64,000 nucleotides of DNA from Bradyrhizobium cytisi (GCF_008123515.1 NZ_VSSR01000070.1:27115-91114); one strand, 5' to 3'; positions 51,695 through 61,187 are shown, counted from the first letter of the stretch. Numbers and translations are program-made. Notes: a model not told the origin generated them from the letters alone.

Positions 51695-51842
51695 CTTCTC
51701 CCCTTGTGGGAGAAGGTGGCGCGAAGCGCCGGATGAGGGGTTTTCTCCGCGGATGTCGCCGCCTGAGAGTCATGTGCGGATAGAACCCCTCACCCGTCTC
51801 GCCGCTGCGCGTCGAGCCACCCTCTCCCACAAGGGGAGAGGG
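51695..51842. repeat. Long palindromic intergenic repeat
   Basis: TTCTCCCCTTGTGGGAGAAG..GTGGC..CGGATGAGGGGTT on the left is matched in inverted form by AACCCCTCACCCG..GCCACCCTCTCCCACAAGGGGAGAGG on the right, around a central unrelated ~50 bases. This is the large palindromic element type common in rhizobial intergenic DNA. It separates pobA from the convergent cyclase gene and may act as a transcription end. Confidence 0.85.
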
Positions 51843-51868
51843 TGCATCGGTGCACCTGGCTCGCGCCG

Positions 51869-54019
51869 CTACTTCCCTTCCAGCGTATTCACCGCCGTCC
51901 AGTTGGCCGGCGGTGGATGCGCCGCCAGTGTCCGCGCACGCTTGGCAAAATATCGGCACGGCGGATCGTCGCCGGCGGCGCTCTCGAACAGCTCGGCCGC
52001 TTTGGCGAAGTCGCGCGCACGCCAGCACGCAAGCCCGCTGGCGTAAGTTGCCGTGCGGATGCCCTGCTCCTGCGTCTCGTGGTTCTTCTCGGCGAGCGGC
52101 TCGTACACCCTGATCGGCTCGTCGCGTCCCTGCACCCTGACCATGTCGAGCTCGCGCCAGGTGTAGGCGCTGCGGCTCTGGTTCACAGTCATCTCGGACG
52201 CCATGATCACGGTGCCAAAGTATTTGTTGGCGCCTTCGAGCCGCGAGGCGAGGTTCACGGTATCGCTCATGACGGTGTAGTTGAAGCGCCGGCGCGAGCC
52301 GATATTGCCGACCACGGCTTCGCCGCTGTTCAACCCGATGCGGTGGGCGAGGCCGCGGCCACGGAACGCGGGATGGCTTTCGTTGAGCTCCTCGAGCCGG
52401 TCGCGGCATTGCAGCGCGGCGGCGACCGCGTTGCGTGCATGATCGGGATCGTCGGCCGGCGCGCCGAACATCGCGACGATGGAATCGCCGATATATTTGT
52501 CGACATAGCCGCCGTGGCTTTCGATAATGTCGGTCATGTCGGAGAGATAGTCGTTCATCAGCGCGACCAGCTCGCTTGGCGTCATCTTCTCGGCGATCGA
52601 GGAGAAGCCGCTGAGGTCAGAGAAGAACATGGTGATGTTGCGCATCTCGCCCCCGAGCACGGGCATCTTGCCGGAGGCGACCATGCCGTCGATCACCTCG
52701 GGTGCGAGATAGAACGCAAAGCTCTTGCGCAGGAAGCGCTCCTCGCGGTCGGCGATCACGAAGCGGTAGCCGATCATCATGGCGAGCGCTGCGAGACCGG
52801 CGAGCACGGGCTCGGTCAGGGGCAGCGCGATGGCATGCGCGAATGTGCTGACGGCGACAGCAGCGTAGGCGACGGTGAGCCCAAGCCAGGTAACCGCCGC
52901 GCCGGTCGGAGCGAGCAGGCAGGCGGCAGCGGCAATGATCGCCGCGAAAACAATTGTCAGGATCGTCCGCAGCGGGAAGCCGAGCTCCGTGATGGCATCA
53001 TGCTCGAGCAGATTTCGCACGACCGTGGCGTGAACGAAGACGCCGGCGACCGCGTTGCGGGCTTGTTGCGCGGTGCTTGCAGGCGCGGGCAGGGCGCATC
53101 GCGACCCGGGTGTCCCGTCATATCCGCTGGCCAGGCGCATTGAGGTGAGCTTGCGGTCTTCGAAATTGAGGATGCTGCCGAGCAGCACGATCTTGCCCTC
53201 GAAGGCGCGGCGGAAGAACTCGGTGTCGCCCTTTTCGACGCAGGCGCGCAAATCGGCGAAGGAATAAGTGGGGACGTCGCGGCCCATGCCGCGGAAATTG
53301 AGCGTGAGCGTGTTGGTGACCGCGCTCGGGATCGCGTAGCCGGACAGTTTCGTTACGCCGATCGGCCCGGTCTCGGGCTTGGCACCGAGTGCGCGCGCGG
53401 CGAGCTCGACGGCCATTGCGGACACTGGCTGGCCCGCGATGGAAAAGCTTAGCGGCATTCGCCGGATTACGTCGTCGGCGTCGGTATGGACGTTGAGGGC
53501 GCGGATGTTGTCTTTCACCGCCAGTTGCTGCGCGCGATCTGGCCGCTCCGGATGGTCGTTGCTGAGAATTTCGCCGAGCACGAGCTTGCCGCTGTCGGAG
53601 AGCTTCCGCACGGCTATAAGGTAGTCCCGGTCAAATCCCTTCAAACGGCTGCCGAACGACGCATCGCCGAACGGAATCGCCGATTGCTCGATCGAGCTTT
53701 GAAAGATCACGTCGAAGCCGATGACCTTGGCGCCCCCGTCAGTGATACTTCCGAGCACCCGGCCGATCTCGCGCGTCCATGTCTGGGTCGGCGATCCCTT
53801 GAAAGGCGGCGTGTCGTAGGTCTCCCCATCGATGGCCACGACGACGACCGGTGATGTCGCGGGATCGCGGCGGTCACCGATGAGCTTCCAGCGCAAGGCC
53901 GTGAGGATGTCGAGCGAGAGCCCTTGCAGCGTCTGGAGCGGCGGAGACGTGAAAGTTGCGCCCGTAACGAGCGCTATCATGATCGCCGCAACGATGTCCC
54001 ACCTGCGGATCCGCCGCAT
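51869..54019 (-). CDS. CHASE2-domain adenylate cyclase (class III)
   Basis: 716 residues. One N-terminal helix, a large periplasmic CHASE2 domain (about 35-345; VVVVAIDGETYDTPPFKGSPTQTWTRE), three membrane helices (345-440), then a class III cyclase domain: MFFSDLSGFSSIAEKM and YIGDSIVAMFGAP carry the two metal Asp, VDKYIGD the purine Lys, and FNYTVMSDTVNLASRLEG the ATP-type Asp and the transition-state Asn-Arg. It should make cAMP in response to an extracytoplasmic signal. The upstream gene for a secreted protein is 19 bases away in the same direction. Confidence 0.93.
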   Translation of the reverse strand: MRRIRRWDIVAAIMIALVTGATFTSPPLQTLQGLSLDILTALRWKLIGDRRDPATSPVVVVAIDGETYDTPPFKGSPTQTWTREIGRVLGSITDGGAKVIGFDVIFQSSIEQSAIPFGDASFGSRLKGFDRDYLIAVRKLSDSGKLVLGEILSNDHPERPDRAQQLAVKDNIRALNVHTDADDVIRRMPLSFSIAGQPVSAMAVELAARALGAKPETGPIGVTKLSGYAIPSAVTNTLTLNFRGMGRDVPTYSFADLRACVEKGDTEFFRRAFEGKIVLLGSILNFEDRKLTSMRLASGYDGTPGSRCALPAPASTAQQARNAVAGVFVHATVVRNLLEHDAITELGFPLRTILTIVFAAIIAAAACLLAPTGAAVTWLGLTVAYAAVAVSTFAHAIALPLTEPVLAGLAALAMMIGYRFVIADREERFLRKSFAFYLAPEVIDGMVASGKMPVLGGEMRNITMFFSDLSGFSSIAEKMTPSELVALMNDYLSDMTDIIESHGGYVDKYIGDSIVAMFGAPADDPDHARNAVAAALQCRDRLEELNESHPAFRGRGLAHRIGLNSGEAVVGNIGSRRRFNYTVMSDTVNLASRLEGANKYFGTVIMASEMTVNQSRSAYTWRELDMVRVQGRDEPIRVYEPLAEKNHETQEQGIRTATYASGLACWRARDFAKAAELFESAAGDDPPCRYFAKRARTLAAHPPPANWTAVNTLEGK

Positions 54020-54038
54020 CGTTGCTGTCGCTGGCCGG

Positions 54039-54707
54039 CTATTCGAGCCGAAGCAGACGGCCGACGATCGGTGTCGGCGACGAGGTCGCGCTGGCGTCGA
54101 CCTGGAAGGTGTAGCGCTTGGTGCCGAGCTTCGCGAGGTAGCTGCCGCCCGGCGTCAGCGACTTGCCGGCTTTCGAGAGGTCATAGAATTTTCCGGCGAT
54201 CATGATGTCGTTCTTGAGCGGGAGGCTGATCGTGGGCTCCTTGCCGTCGGTGCGTTCGATCACCAGCGTGCTGCCGCTCTTGGCCTGAATCAGTGGCGCT
54301 GTACCGTAGATCGTCGGCAGCTTGGCCGGCGAGCTGTTGGCATCGGATCGCATGGTGCGGAACGTGGTTGCCGCGCTCTGGTTCGCCTCGCGCTCGGAGA
54401 GCTGCGCGGCGTTGGCGTCGCAGGGCACCTTGACGCGCTGGACGTTGCCGAGTTGCACGGTGCTTTGCTCCGCGCCGACCAGCACGACGCCCTCGGTGAT
54501 GGTCTCGCGCAGGCAGGATTTCAGATAGCTGAGCGTGATGCCAGCCTTGGGGCCGAGCTTGATGATCTTGCCGGGCGCCACGTAGTCCATGAATTCGATG
54601 CCGTCGACCTTGCCCTGCACGTCCTCGACGATGGCGGCGGGCGTCTCGGCAATGGCGGGAGCCGCGAGGCAAAACACGCCGGCGATCGCGCCGATCAGGC
54701 TTCTCAT
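54039..54707 (-). CDS. Secreted protein paired with the CHASE2 cyclase
   Basis: A 222-residue product with a Sec signal peptide (LIGAIAGVFCLAAPAIAE, cleavage near residue 20), a beta-rich region starting AAIVEDVQGKVDGIEFMDYVAPGKIIKLGPKAGITLSYLKSC, and SGSTLVIERTDG. The VQGKV...GxxIxLG layout is FecR-like, suggesting a periplasmic beta-sandwich. It is the first gene of a two-gene operon with the cyclase, so it may modulate or present the signal to CHASE2. Two Cys could form a disulfide. Function not established. Confidence 0.72.
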   Translation of the reverse strand: MRSLIGAIAGVFCLAAPAIAETPAAIVEDVQGKVDGIEFMDYVAPGKIIKLGPKAGITLSYLKSCLRETITEGVVLVGAEQSTVQLGNVQRVKVPCDANAAQLSEREANQSAATTFRTMRSDANSSPAKLPTIYGTAPLIQAKSGSTLVIERTDGKEPTISLPLKNDIMIAGKFYDLSKAGKSLTPGGSYLAKLGTKRYTFQVDASATSSPTPIVGRLLRLE

Positions 54708-54971
54708 GACTTTTTCATCCAGTTCGAACAAGATACCCGAGTGATCCACGTGCCAGCGGGAGCCTAGCAGGGGATCGCCCAAGCAAGTGTGATCAGAATC
54801 ACTCTTGGTATTGGTGCACCCTGGCAGGAACAGGTTCAAACCGGTGATGGCAGAAAACGGCGCCGCGGCAAACCGTGACTCTAGACGCGATGGCGCGATG
54901 GCAGACGGCCGGGGCGGCTTCGCCCGCGGTCCAGGTCCGGATGGCTCCCGGCCGCGCCTATATGTGCGACG

Positions 54972-55913
54972 GTGGCCTCTGGTTTCGGCAACGGCGTCGC
55001 AGCTTGCCCGGCGGCGGCCCAGCTCAGGGACGCGCAGCGCGAGTTCGGCGGCGACATCGGCCAGATCGTCCGCGCGCTGTCGGCGATCCTGAACGATGCA
55101 AGTGGCGTCGTCGGTCACGGCCGCACGCTGTTCGGTAGCGAGAACGGTTCTTCCGCCTCGTTCCTGACCCGCATCAAGCAGACGCTGGCTCACGCCTCGA
55201 CCCTGATCGGCACTTGCGAGAGCGCCGGACGCTCGGTCGACCAGGCGCTCGCGGTCGTCGAGGATACGTTGGCAAAATTCCGTCAGGCCATTGCGGGGCT
55301 GGCGGAAGCCACGGTCGACATCACCCTGATCGGCATGAATGCGGGCCTCAAGGCGAGCCATCTCGGCAGCCGCGGCAGCGCTTTCGTCGTCATCGCGAAC
55401 GAGCTCAAGACGACCGCCGATCAGGTCTCGGCCGGCGCCGGCCGCTTGCGGCCCGTGCTCGACGGCATCGAGCGCTCCGCCAATGAGTTGAAGGAGCTTC
55501 GCGTCCAGGGCGATCCCACGCAGCTCACCAATCTGGAGCCGCAGATCCTCCGGGCGCTGCGCGAGGTCGAGGCCGGTAACGAGCGGCTCGGCAAGCTTAT
55601 GAGCCGGCTCGTCGACGAAGGTGCCGAATTCGAGGGCCTGATGAATTCGGCGCAAGGCCTGATGAGCTCGCTCGGCGAGTCTTCTGCGACGTTGCCCGCC
55701 GTCGCTGCGCGCCTGGAGACGGCAAGCGCAGGCGCGCATCGGCCGCAGCCGCAGGACCAAGCGCTGCTCGACGATCTGTTCGCGCGCTACACGATGGAGC
55801 GGGAGCGCGACGTCCACCGGGAATTTTTGCAAGCCCTCGGGCTGTCGTCGAGCGCCGCGGCCCGCCGGGTCGAGGCGGTCGTGCCTGCGGATGACGGCAT
55901 CGAATTGTTTTGA
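54972..55913 (+). CDS. Soluble methyl-accepting-chemotaxis-like coiled-coil protein
   Basis: About 313 residues from a GTG with no good ribosome-binding site, so the start is doubtful; an upstream frameshift or another start is possible. The chain is almost all helix. AGLAEATVDITLIGMNAGLKASHLGSRGSAFVVIANELKTTADQVS mirrors the MCP signalling hairpin tip (INLLALNAxIEAARAGExGxGFAVVAxEVR). No membrane segments or sensor domain are seen. It might be a cytoplasmic signalling partner of CheA/CheW or a diverged regulator. No che genes are in the window. Confidence 0.6.
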   Translation: MASGFGNGVAACPAAAQLRDAQREFGGDIGQIVRALSAILNDASGVVGHGRTLFGSENGSSASFLTRIKQTLAHASTLIGTCESAGRSVDQALAVVEDTLAKFRQAIAGLAEATVDITLIGMNAGLKASHLGSRGSAFVVIANELKTTADQVSAGAGRLRPVLDGIERSANELKELRVQGDPTQLTNLEPQILRALREVEAGNERLGKLMSRLVDEGAEFEGLMNSAQGLMSSLGESSATLPAVAARLETASAGAHRPQPQDQALLDDLFARYTMERERDVHREFLQALGLSSSAAARRVEAVVPADDGIELF

Positions 55914-56062
55914 GCTTGCAGCCGGCGTCGCGCATGCGGCACCGGAAATTTGACGAATTGGTTTTGCAAGGCATTAACCGTGCCGGAATACGCGCCGCAT
56001 CAGTCATTGTCGCGCCCCAGAGTTCGTCGCAAATACGTTTGAATTTTACGACGGATGTTTTC

Positions 56063-56515
56063 ATGCTGAGAGACGGCAAATACGCTGCCTGGTTTAGAAC
56101 CCCGCGTGGCCAGGGCACAGGCCTTGTCGAATTGATCGAGGGGCGGATCTCGGGCTGCGACAGCTTCTTCACCTATGGCGGCTCCTATCAGGTCGATCAG
56201 CAACGCTTCACGGCTGTCTTGGCAGTGAAGCGCCATACCGAAGGCAATCCGAGCGTGTTTGGTCCTGATGAGGTCGAGGTCGATCTGACCGGCCTCTGCA
56301 GCGGCGCGATGGCGACGTGCTCGGGCACGGCGCGAGAGGCGCCGGAGGTCAGGTTCGAGTGCACGCTGATCTACAGCCAGGAAGAAGCGCTTGCAGCCGA
56401 CGCCAGATGCGCGGTCGTCAAGCTCAATCCCGACAAGCTGCCCAAGGGGCTGGACAGCCGGTCGCGGCCGCGGCCGCGGCCGCCGTTTACACCCTCCAGG
56501 CCTCCCGCGTCCTGA
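56063..56515 (+). CDS. GrlR-like domain protein
   Basis: From the ATG at 56063 the 150-residue product begins LRDGKYAAWFRTPRGQGTGLVELIEGRISGCDSFFTYGGSYQVDQQRF, followed by GNPSVFGPDEVEVDLTGLCSG. This is the GrlR fold pattern (DGxYxVxFxTPxGxGxGVVxLxxGxxxGGDSxxxYxGxY), first known as an eight-stranded negative regulator of type III secretion. A Pro/Arg-rich tail follows. The frame extends upstream to 55910, but that part is not family-like. In this genome the target is unknown; similar single-domain proteins are frequent in Rhizobiales. Confidence 0.65.
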   Translation: MLRDGKYAAWFRTPRGQGTGLVELIEGRISGCDSFFTYGGSYQVDQQRFTAVLAVKRHTEGNPSVFGPDEVEVDLTGLCSGAMATCSGTAREAPEVRFECTLIYSQEEALAADARCAVVKLNPDKLPKGLDSRSRPRPRPPFTPSRPPAS

Positions 56516-56641
56516 TGTGTCCTGCGCCTTAGCTTTGCGTTGACGCTGTTGCCGCGAAAGCGCCTGAAGACCGCACCGCGGCAAGAGTGCTTTTAGATGT
56601 GAAATCTAGGTTGAGGCCTATAACAAAAGGCGGACAGGGAT

Positions 56642-56926
56642 ATGCCTCAGATCTGGATGACTTATGACGAACTCGCGACGCTCAGTGGCTGCAGTGCCGC
56701 CGAGGCCAGGGTGCTGGCGCTGCATCTGTCGCTCGATCGCCGCAAGAGCCGCGATGGAAACACCCGCGTCAAGCTGGACCTGGCGTTGACAGCAAGATTC
56801 TTCGCGTCGGTCCGCGAGGCGGGTTTTGATTTGGATAGCGCTATCGAGGCGCTCCAGGCGACGCATCGGCAGATGGCGGAACTTCTGACGCCGAATGAGG
56901 TCCATGGCAGGCGCGGAATGGCCTAA
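56642..56926 (+). CDS. Small hypothetical protein
   Basis: A 94-residue acidic/helical protein (WMTYDELATLSGCSAAEARVLALHLSLDRRKSRDGNTRVKLDLALT) whose first half has a helix-turn-helix-like character (DELATLSGCSAAEAR). ACAGGGAT before the ATG is a weak ribosome-binding site. It looks genuine because of its composition and codon use. No family name. Confidence 0.6.
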   Translation: MPQIWMTYDELATLSGCSAAEARVLALHLSLDRRKSRDGNTRVKLDLALTARFFASVREAGFDLDSAIEALQATHRQMAELLTPNEVHGRRGMA

Positions 56927-57165
56927 GCCGCCAGTAGGGCCAAGGCCCCTTGGGAGGCTGCGGGCGGGAGCAAGAAGTCGTTCGAAGCCATCACGCTTTC
57001 TCGGACGGTCAGGCGACCGATCTCGGAACAGGCCGCTCGGCTGTTCACGATGCCGAGGCTCCGCTCCTCTACGCTGACCGATCGCTTGGTGATAGCGGCC
57101 GCCTCGGTGCAAAATCTCATCGCGCGCACAGCATGCGTTGACTTGGCGAGGCCGCCAATGTGTTC

Positions 57166-57438
57166 CTATTGTTGGCGACTAACTCCCATCTCGCGTTGCA
57201 ACTGCGGTGAGAGGCCCATCGCGCCCTCGGTTCGCCCTTGGCCAGTCCCCAAATTCCGAGAGGTTTGTGTCTGAGTGGAGGTCGACCCCGTGGACGTTGT
57301 GGTTGAGGCAGGTGAACTGGTCGTCGTCCCCGTGTAGCCGCTGCGTACGCCGTTGGTGGAGGTGCTTTGGGCCACAGCTGAGAGAGATGTGCCAATGAGA
57401 AACGCTCCAGCCAGGAGCACGTAACGTTTGCCGGTCAT
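57166..57438 (-). CDS. Small secreted Ser/Thr-rich protein
   Basis: A 90-residue product with a clear signal peptide (YVLLAGAFLIGTSLSAVAQ, cleavage after residue 23 or so), then a low-complexity Ser/Thr/Gly stretch (TTTSSPASTTTSTGSTSTQT) and a short tail (EGAMGLSPQLQREMGVSRQQ). GAGGGAT precedes the ATG. Presumably an exported or envelope-associated protein of unknown role. Confidence 0.6.
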   Translation of the reverse strand: MTGKRYVLLAGAFLIGTSLSAVAQSTSTNGVRSGYTGTTTSSPASTTTSTGSTSTQTQTSRNLGTGQGRTEGAMGLSPQLQREMGVSRQQ

Positions 57439-57540
57439 AAATCTATATCCCTCAAGGTTGGTCGCGATTGTGGATTAGACGCAGCCGCTTGCCAACCGGC
57501 GCATTGCGGCAAATGCGGTAAGGGCCGACGCCGAGACAGT

Positions 57541-57906
57541 CTACGAGGGTGGTCTGGGCAAGAAGGCGAGAATTGTCTGAGCCAAAAGGACGCCTACGGT
57601 TCCGCCTGCTGCCTTTTGTAGCACATCCAACAGAGCTGGATCGCGATCGGGTGTCAATGCTTGCAGGACTTCCAATCCTATTGCGACGGAGATCACTAGG
57701 CCGCAAGCGAGACCGAGGCGTCCAGGAAGCAGGAAAGACAAGAGAAAGCCCAGCAAGCCGTAAGCGCTGAACCTTTCGACGACCACGATCCAGTAGGCCT
57801 CGGAATGCCCAACAAGCACCGGTCTTCCTGTCAACTTCGCCAAGGTGGCGTAGCTGATTAAGGCGAGGCAGACGGCAGTGGCCGCGACGAAGGGGTTTCG
57901 GAGCAT
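57541..57906 (-). CDS. VanZ-like membrane protein
   Basis: A 121-residue protein with four hydrophobic segments. RFSAYGLLGFLLSFLLPGR and GLEVLQALTPDRDPALLDVLQKAAGGTVGVLLA correspond to the VanZ-like motif (xExxQxxxPxRxxxxxDxxxNxxGxxxG), with Glu and Asp kept and N replaced by K-A-A. VanZ-like proteins have been tied to glycopeptide tolerance but most are of unknown function. Confidence 0.78.
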   Translation of the reverse strand: MLRNPFVAATAVCLALISYATLAKLTGRPVLVGHSEAYWIVVVERFSAYGLLGFLLSFLLPGRLGLACGLVISVAIGLEVLQALTPDRDPALLDVLQKAAGGTVGVLLAQTILAFLPRPPS

Positions 57907-58003
57907 TTAGGCACCATACCCCAGTTCCAAAACGGTGTGCCGGCAAACCGTTGCTATCGTTAAAGACGCTTGCGTACTCTCGCCAACAAGTTTCTTTCGG
58001 GGA

Positions 58004-58231
58004 TCAGCCGCTGCGACGGCCGCTTGATGCGACCCTCGGCATCTGTGCAACATTTGCGCCGCCGGAACGGATTAGGAATTGTGGAGGTGGTTGCGACGGT
58101 CTTGAGGAGCGGACGTAAGGCTCCCATTTGAGGTACTTCGTACGACGTCGATGCGAGACAGCCGATCGCGTCCCATAACCTGCGGCGAACGAAATTGCCA
58201 CGATACCAGCCAAAAGTAGGAGTTCGAACAT
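58004..58231 (-). CDS. Small single-pass membrane protein
   Basis: A 75-residue frame with an N-terminal membrane helix (FELLLLAGIVAISFAAGYGTRSAV) and a basic cytoplasmic tail. It resembles the many small membrane proteins of this genome type. No strong ribosome-binding site is seen; the family is not recognised. Confidence 0.4.
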   Translation of the reverse strand: MFELLLLAGIVAISFAAGYGTRSAVSHRRRTKYLKWEPYVRSSRPSQPPPQFLIRSGGANVAQMPRVASSGRRSG

Positions 58232-58402
58232 ACTGAAGCACCACCGTCGCGACGATTGCCTCTTGGATACTCCGGCTGCTCAACACTGATAAGGCAGATT
58301 TGCGGACTTCCTATGGCTCGCAATCACATGAATTTGCTTGCAGTCCGCGGAACTCTTTCAAGAATCATGCAAGGCGTGGTGGTGAGAATCATGCGCGCCT
58401 TT

Positions 58403-58540
58403 TCATAGGGCAACTCGCCTGAGCCTGCGCGAACGGAGCTCGCGAATGCCGTGACCCGTGGCAATTCCAGCCGCAAAAATAGTCAACAAGAGAAGCAGTG
58501 CCAGTATTAAGGTCAGAGCATTTGCCGTGCCATATTCCAT
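58403..58540 (-). CDS. Possible 45-residue membrane protein
   Basis: The frame reads EYGTANALTLILALLLLLTIFAAGIATGHGIRE, then an Arg-rich tail: a textbook single-pass small protein. It overlaps the region just after the EAL-gene stop at 58586. There is no clear ribosome-binding site, so it may be coupled to the preceding gene or be spurious. Confidence 0.35.
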   Translation of the reverse strand: MEYGTANALTLILALLLLLTIFAAGIATGHGIRELRSRRLRRVAL

Positions 58541-58585
58541 TCAAGCGCGCGGCTCGTTCTGTGCGTGACGATCTCAGGTATTCCT

Positions 58586-60146
58586 CTAAGCGACCAGCTC
58601 GATATCCTGTTTAGTGCCGGCCGACGCAGCCAAGCTATGCTTCTCAAGGGGCGCGGCGACGAGATAGCCCTGGCCTCCTCGACACCGCACGAGATCAGCG
58701 CGCGGACCTGCTCCTCGGTTTCGACGCCTTCCGCAACCACGGTCATGTGGAAGTCCCTTGCGAGCGCCACCAGCATCTCCACGATTGTCGTGGTCGAGGC
58801 ATCCACCGTGATGGTGTCGACGAAGAACTTGTCGATCTTGATCGTGTTGGCGCCGAGACCCTTCAGCCGTAACAGCCCGCTATGGCCGACACCGACATCG
58901 TCGATGGCCACGCGAAAACCGTAGTCGCGCAGCTCGCCCACCACGGCCGCAGCGCGCGCCAGATCATCGAGTTCGTCGCGCTCGGTCACCTCGACCACGA
59001 TCTGCCGCGCCGAAACCCGCGCCGCGGCGACGGCGCTGCGGAGCGCTTCGATGAAGCCTTTGCTCAAGAGGTGCCGTGGCACCACGTTGAGCGAGAGCTT
59101 GAAATCCTTTTCGGCCTTGAGATGAGACTGGAGGTCGGCCAGCGCGCGCCCGAGCAGCTGCCAGGTCATGGCTTCGATCCGTCCGCTGGATTCCGCCAGC
59201 GGAATGAAGTTCATCGGCGGGACCACCGTGCCGTCCTCGCGCAGCCAGCGCGCCAGGATCTCGCAGCCCCTGATCTCGCCGGTCCGAAGATCGAAGATCG
59301 GCTGGAAATACGGCCTGAACTCGCCACGAGCGAGCGCACGGTCGAGGTCGGCTACGGGCCTTCCATGCGCTGGGTCCGCGACAGGAGGAGGCCGAACAGC
59401 GCGCCGAGCGCGAGCGAGACCGCCATCGCCGGCCAGTAGGCTTCGCTGTTCCACGTCGACAGCACGGTCTTGTCGATGCGGATGACGGTGCGCAGCGGAT
59501 AGCGCGTCGAGCTCCTTTCGAAATCGACCGGATGCGCCAGCGCCTTGTCGGCGTCGAGCATGAACTCGCCGAGCTGTGCTCCGTTCGTGAGCGCGAGCAG
59601 CACCTCGCCGTGCGCGTGCAACTCCGCCGGCATGACGTCGAATAGGCTGGAATTGATGCCGAGGATGGCGACCAATGCCTTGTTGTCGCCGATGTCCCTG
59701 AGCACGCCGAGCGCGTCGCCGCCGAATTGCTCGACGCGGAACAGCATCAGCTTCGAATCGCGCGAGGCAAGCATGTCCGCGCGATCGACCCAGCCCTTGT
59801 CGAACTCGAGCGTCTCAGAATAGGCCGAGCAGATCACCGAGCCGTCCGAATTGACGAGGCGGACGTCTTTCACGGCGGAGCGCTGATAAACGTGGAGGCG
59901 GATCGCCTGGAGCGAGGCCGGGTCGCATGTGGCGAGCCCGCGGCTGGCCAACTCGTCGAGGCTCGCGGCCGCAAAATCGACAGCGAATTCGGACCGGCGC
60001 AGCACGACCTCGGTCAGCTGATCGAGCTGGCGTGCCTGCTGGTCATGGATGAAACGTGTCGCAGCGAAGTGACCGGCAATGGCGAACGCAACCATGCCCG
60101 CAAGCACGAGCGCCGCCAGTGAGAGTTTCGGCCGCGCTGCTTTCAT
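58586..60146 (-). pseudogene. CSS-motif/EAL c-di-GMP phosphodiesterase with two frameshifts
   Basis: Read across two one-base gaps, this is one protein of about 520 residues: a membrane helix, a periplasmic CSS-motif domain (about 30-235, with ATCDP and VICSAYSE cysteines), a second helix (AMAVSLALGALFGLLLSRTQ), then an EAL domain (GCEILARW, NVVPRHLLSK, AIDDVGVGHSGLLRLKGLGAN, KIDKFF, AEGVETEEQ). The first frame breaks at MEGP-stop near 59366, but VADLDRALARGEFRPYFQP continues in another frame. Near 58670 the expected EEGQGYLVAAPLEK is out of frame by one G, giving EEARAISS. Either the gene is dying or the read has two deletion errors. If functional, it would cleave c-di-GMP under redox control of the CSS Cys pair. 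Confidence 0.75.
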
Positions 60147-60600
60147 CCGGCCCGAGGTGGGGTAAGAGAGGACTACCGGACCCTAATCTTGGAAGCGCTA
60201 AGATAAGGTTTAAGAGGGCTCGTTCTCGGAGCAATCGTAAACGGTCGATTCTCCGGGAGGATCCCGATTCAGTAAACCCGACAAACGGGGGGCGATTGCA
60301 AAAGGCCTGCGTTCCGCGACCAGTCTTTGCGGGGCTCAACGACGGTCGGGATTTTCCGGACGAGCGCCGTAGCATCCAAACATGGCTTAGCTCAAAGTGG
60401 TCCGGGCAAAGCCGATGGCGAACTGGCCGGGTAAGTCAAAGCTGCAAGCCGACGAACGCAAGGTTAAGAACCAACTAAATTGAGACTATGATAATGACGT
60501 AATATTCCACGAGGGAAACTCCGTTTTCCTTCCGGGCAACGCGGATAGAGGCGGACGGTTCCAGCAGAGTGCCCCATGCCCAACGACCAAAGAGGTTCGA
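60147..60600. other. Gap between divergent EAL and Nudix genes
   Basis: 454 bases without a gene. The promoters of both genes should lie here; AT-rich parts occur at 60180-60220 and 60470-60510. No clear operator or RNA was found. Confidence 0.4.
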
Positions 60601-61146
60601 ATGGCCGACATCTTCCCAAAAATCCTTGCAACGTCACGGATTCCAGTGTCGCCATGGCTCGAAGTTATTGCACGGGATGTACAGTTTCACGGTAGCTCCG
60701 CCGCCGAGACCTACTACGCCGTCGCGCAGCCCGACTACGTTGTTGTGCTTGCGATTGCGCCCGACTCGCGCGTGCTGCTGGTGAGGCAATACCGTCCTGC
60801 CATTGAACGGTTTTCCCTTGAGCTGCCTGCAGGAATGCTGGACCCAAACGAAGACCCGCACACTGCTGCCGCACGTGAGCTCCTCGAGGAAACCGGTTAT
60901 CCAACAGCGACCATCGAGTTGATCGGTAAGGGGGCAACTTGTTCAAGTCGAATCAGCAACACGACCCATTCGTTTTTCATTCGAACCGGCGAGCGGGTAG
61001 CCAACTTTACTGAGGAAACGGGCGTCTCCGTTAGTTTGGTCTCGTCCGCCGAGTTGAGTGCATTGGTGCTGTCTGGTGACTTTGCCGAGCAAGGGCACGT
61101 CGGCGTAGTGGCTCTAGCAGTTGCTAGAGGCCTGATTGAGCTTTAG
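60601..61146 (+). CDS. Nudix hydrolase
   Basis: The 181-residue protein has a perfect Nudix box, G-x5-E-x7-REL-x-EE-x-G, in GMLDPNEDPHTAAARELLEETGY (about residues 79-101). The upstream VLLVRQYRPAIERFSLELPAG resembles ADP-ribose pyrophosphatases of the NudF type, which hydrolyse ADP-ribose to AMP and ribose-5-phosphate. The substrate is inferred from that resemblance only. It is a single gene. Confidence 0.9.
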   Translation: MADIFPKILATSRIPVSPWLEVIARDVQFHGSSAAETYYAVAQPDYVVVLAIAPDSRVLLVRQYRPAIERFSLELPAGMLDPNEDPHTAAARELLEETGYPTATIELIGKGATCSSRISNTTHSFFIRTGERVANFTEETGVSVSLVSSAELSALVLSGDFAEQGHVGVVALAVARGLIEL

Positions 61147-61187
61147 CTCCCTTTGTTCGGCTCGAGCAGTGCAGCACCGGGCTGAAC

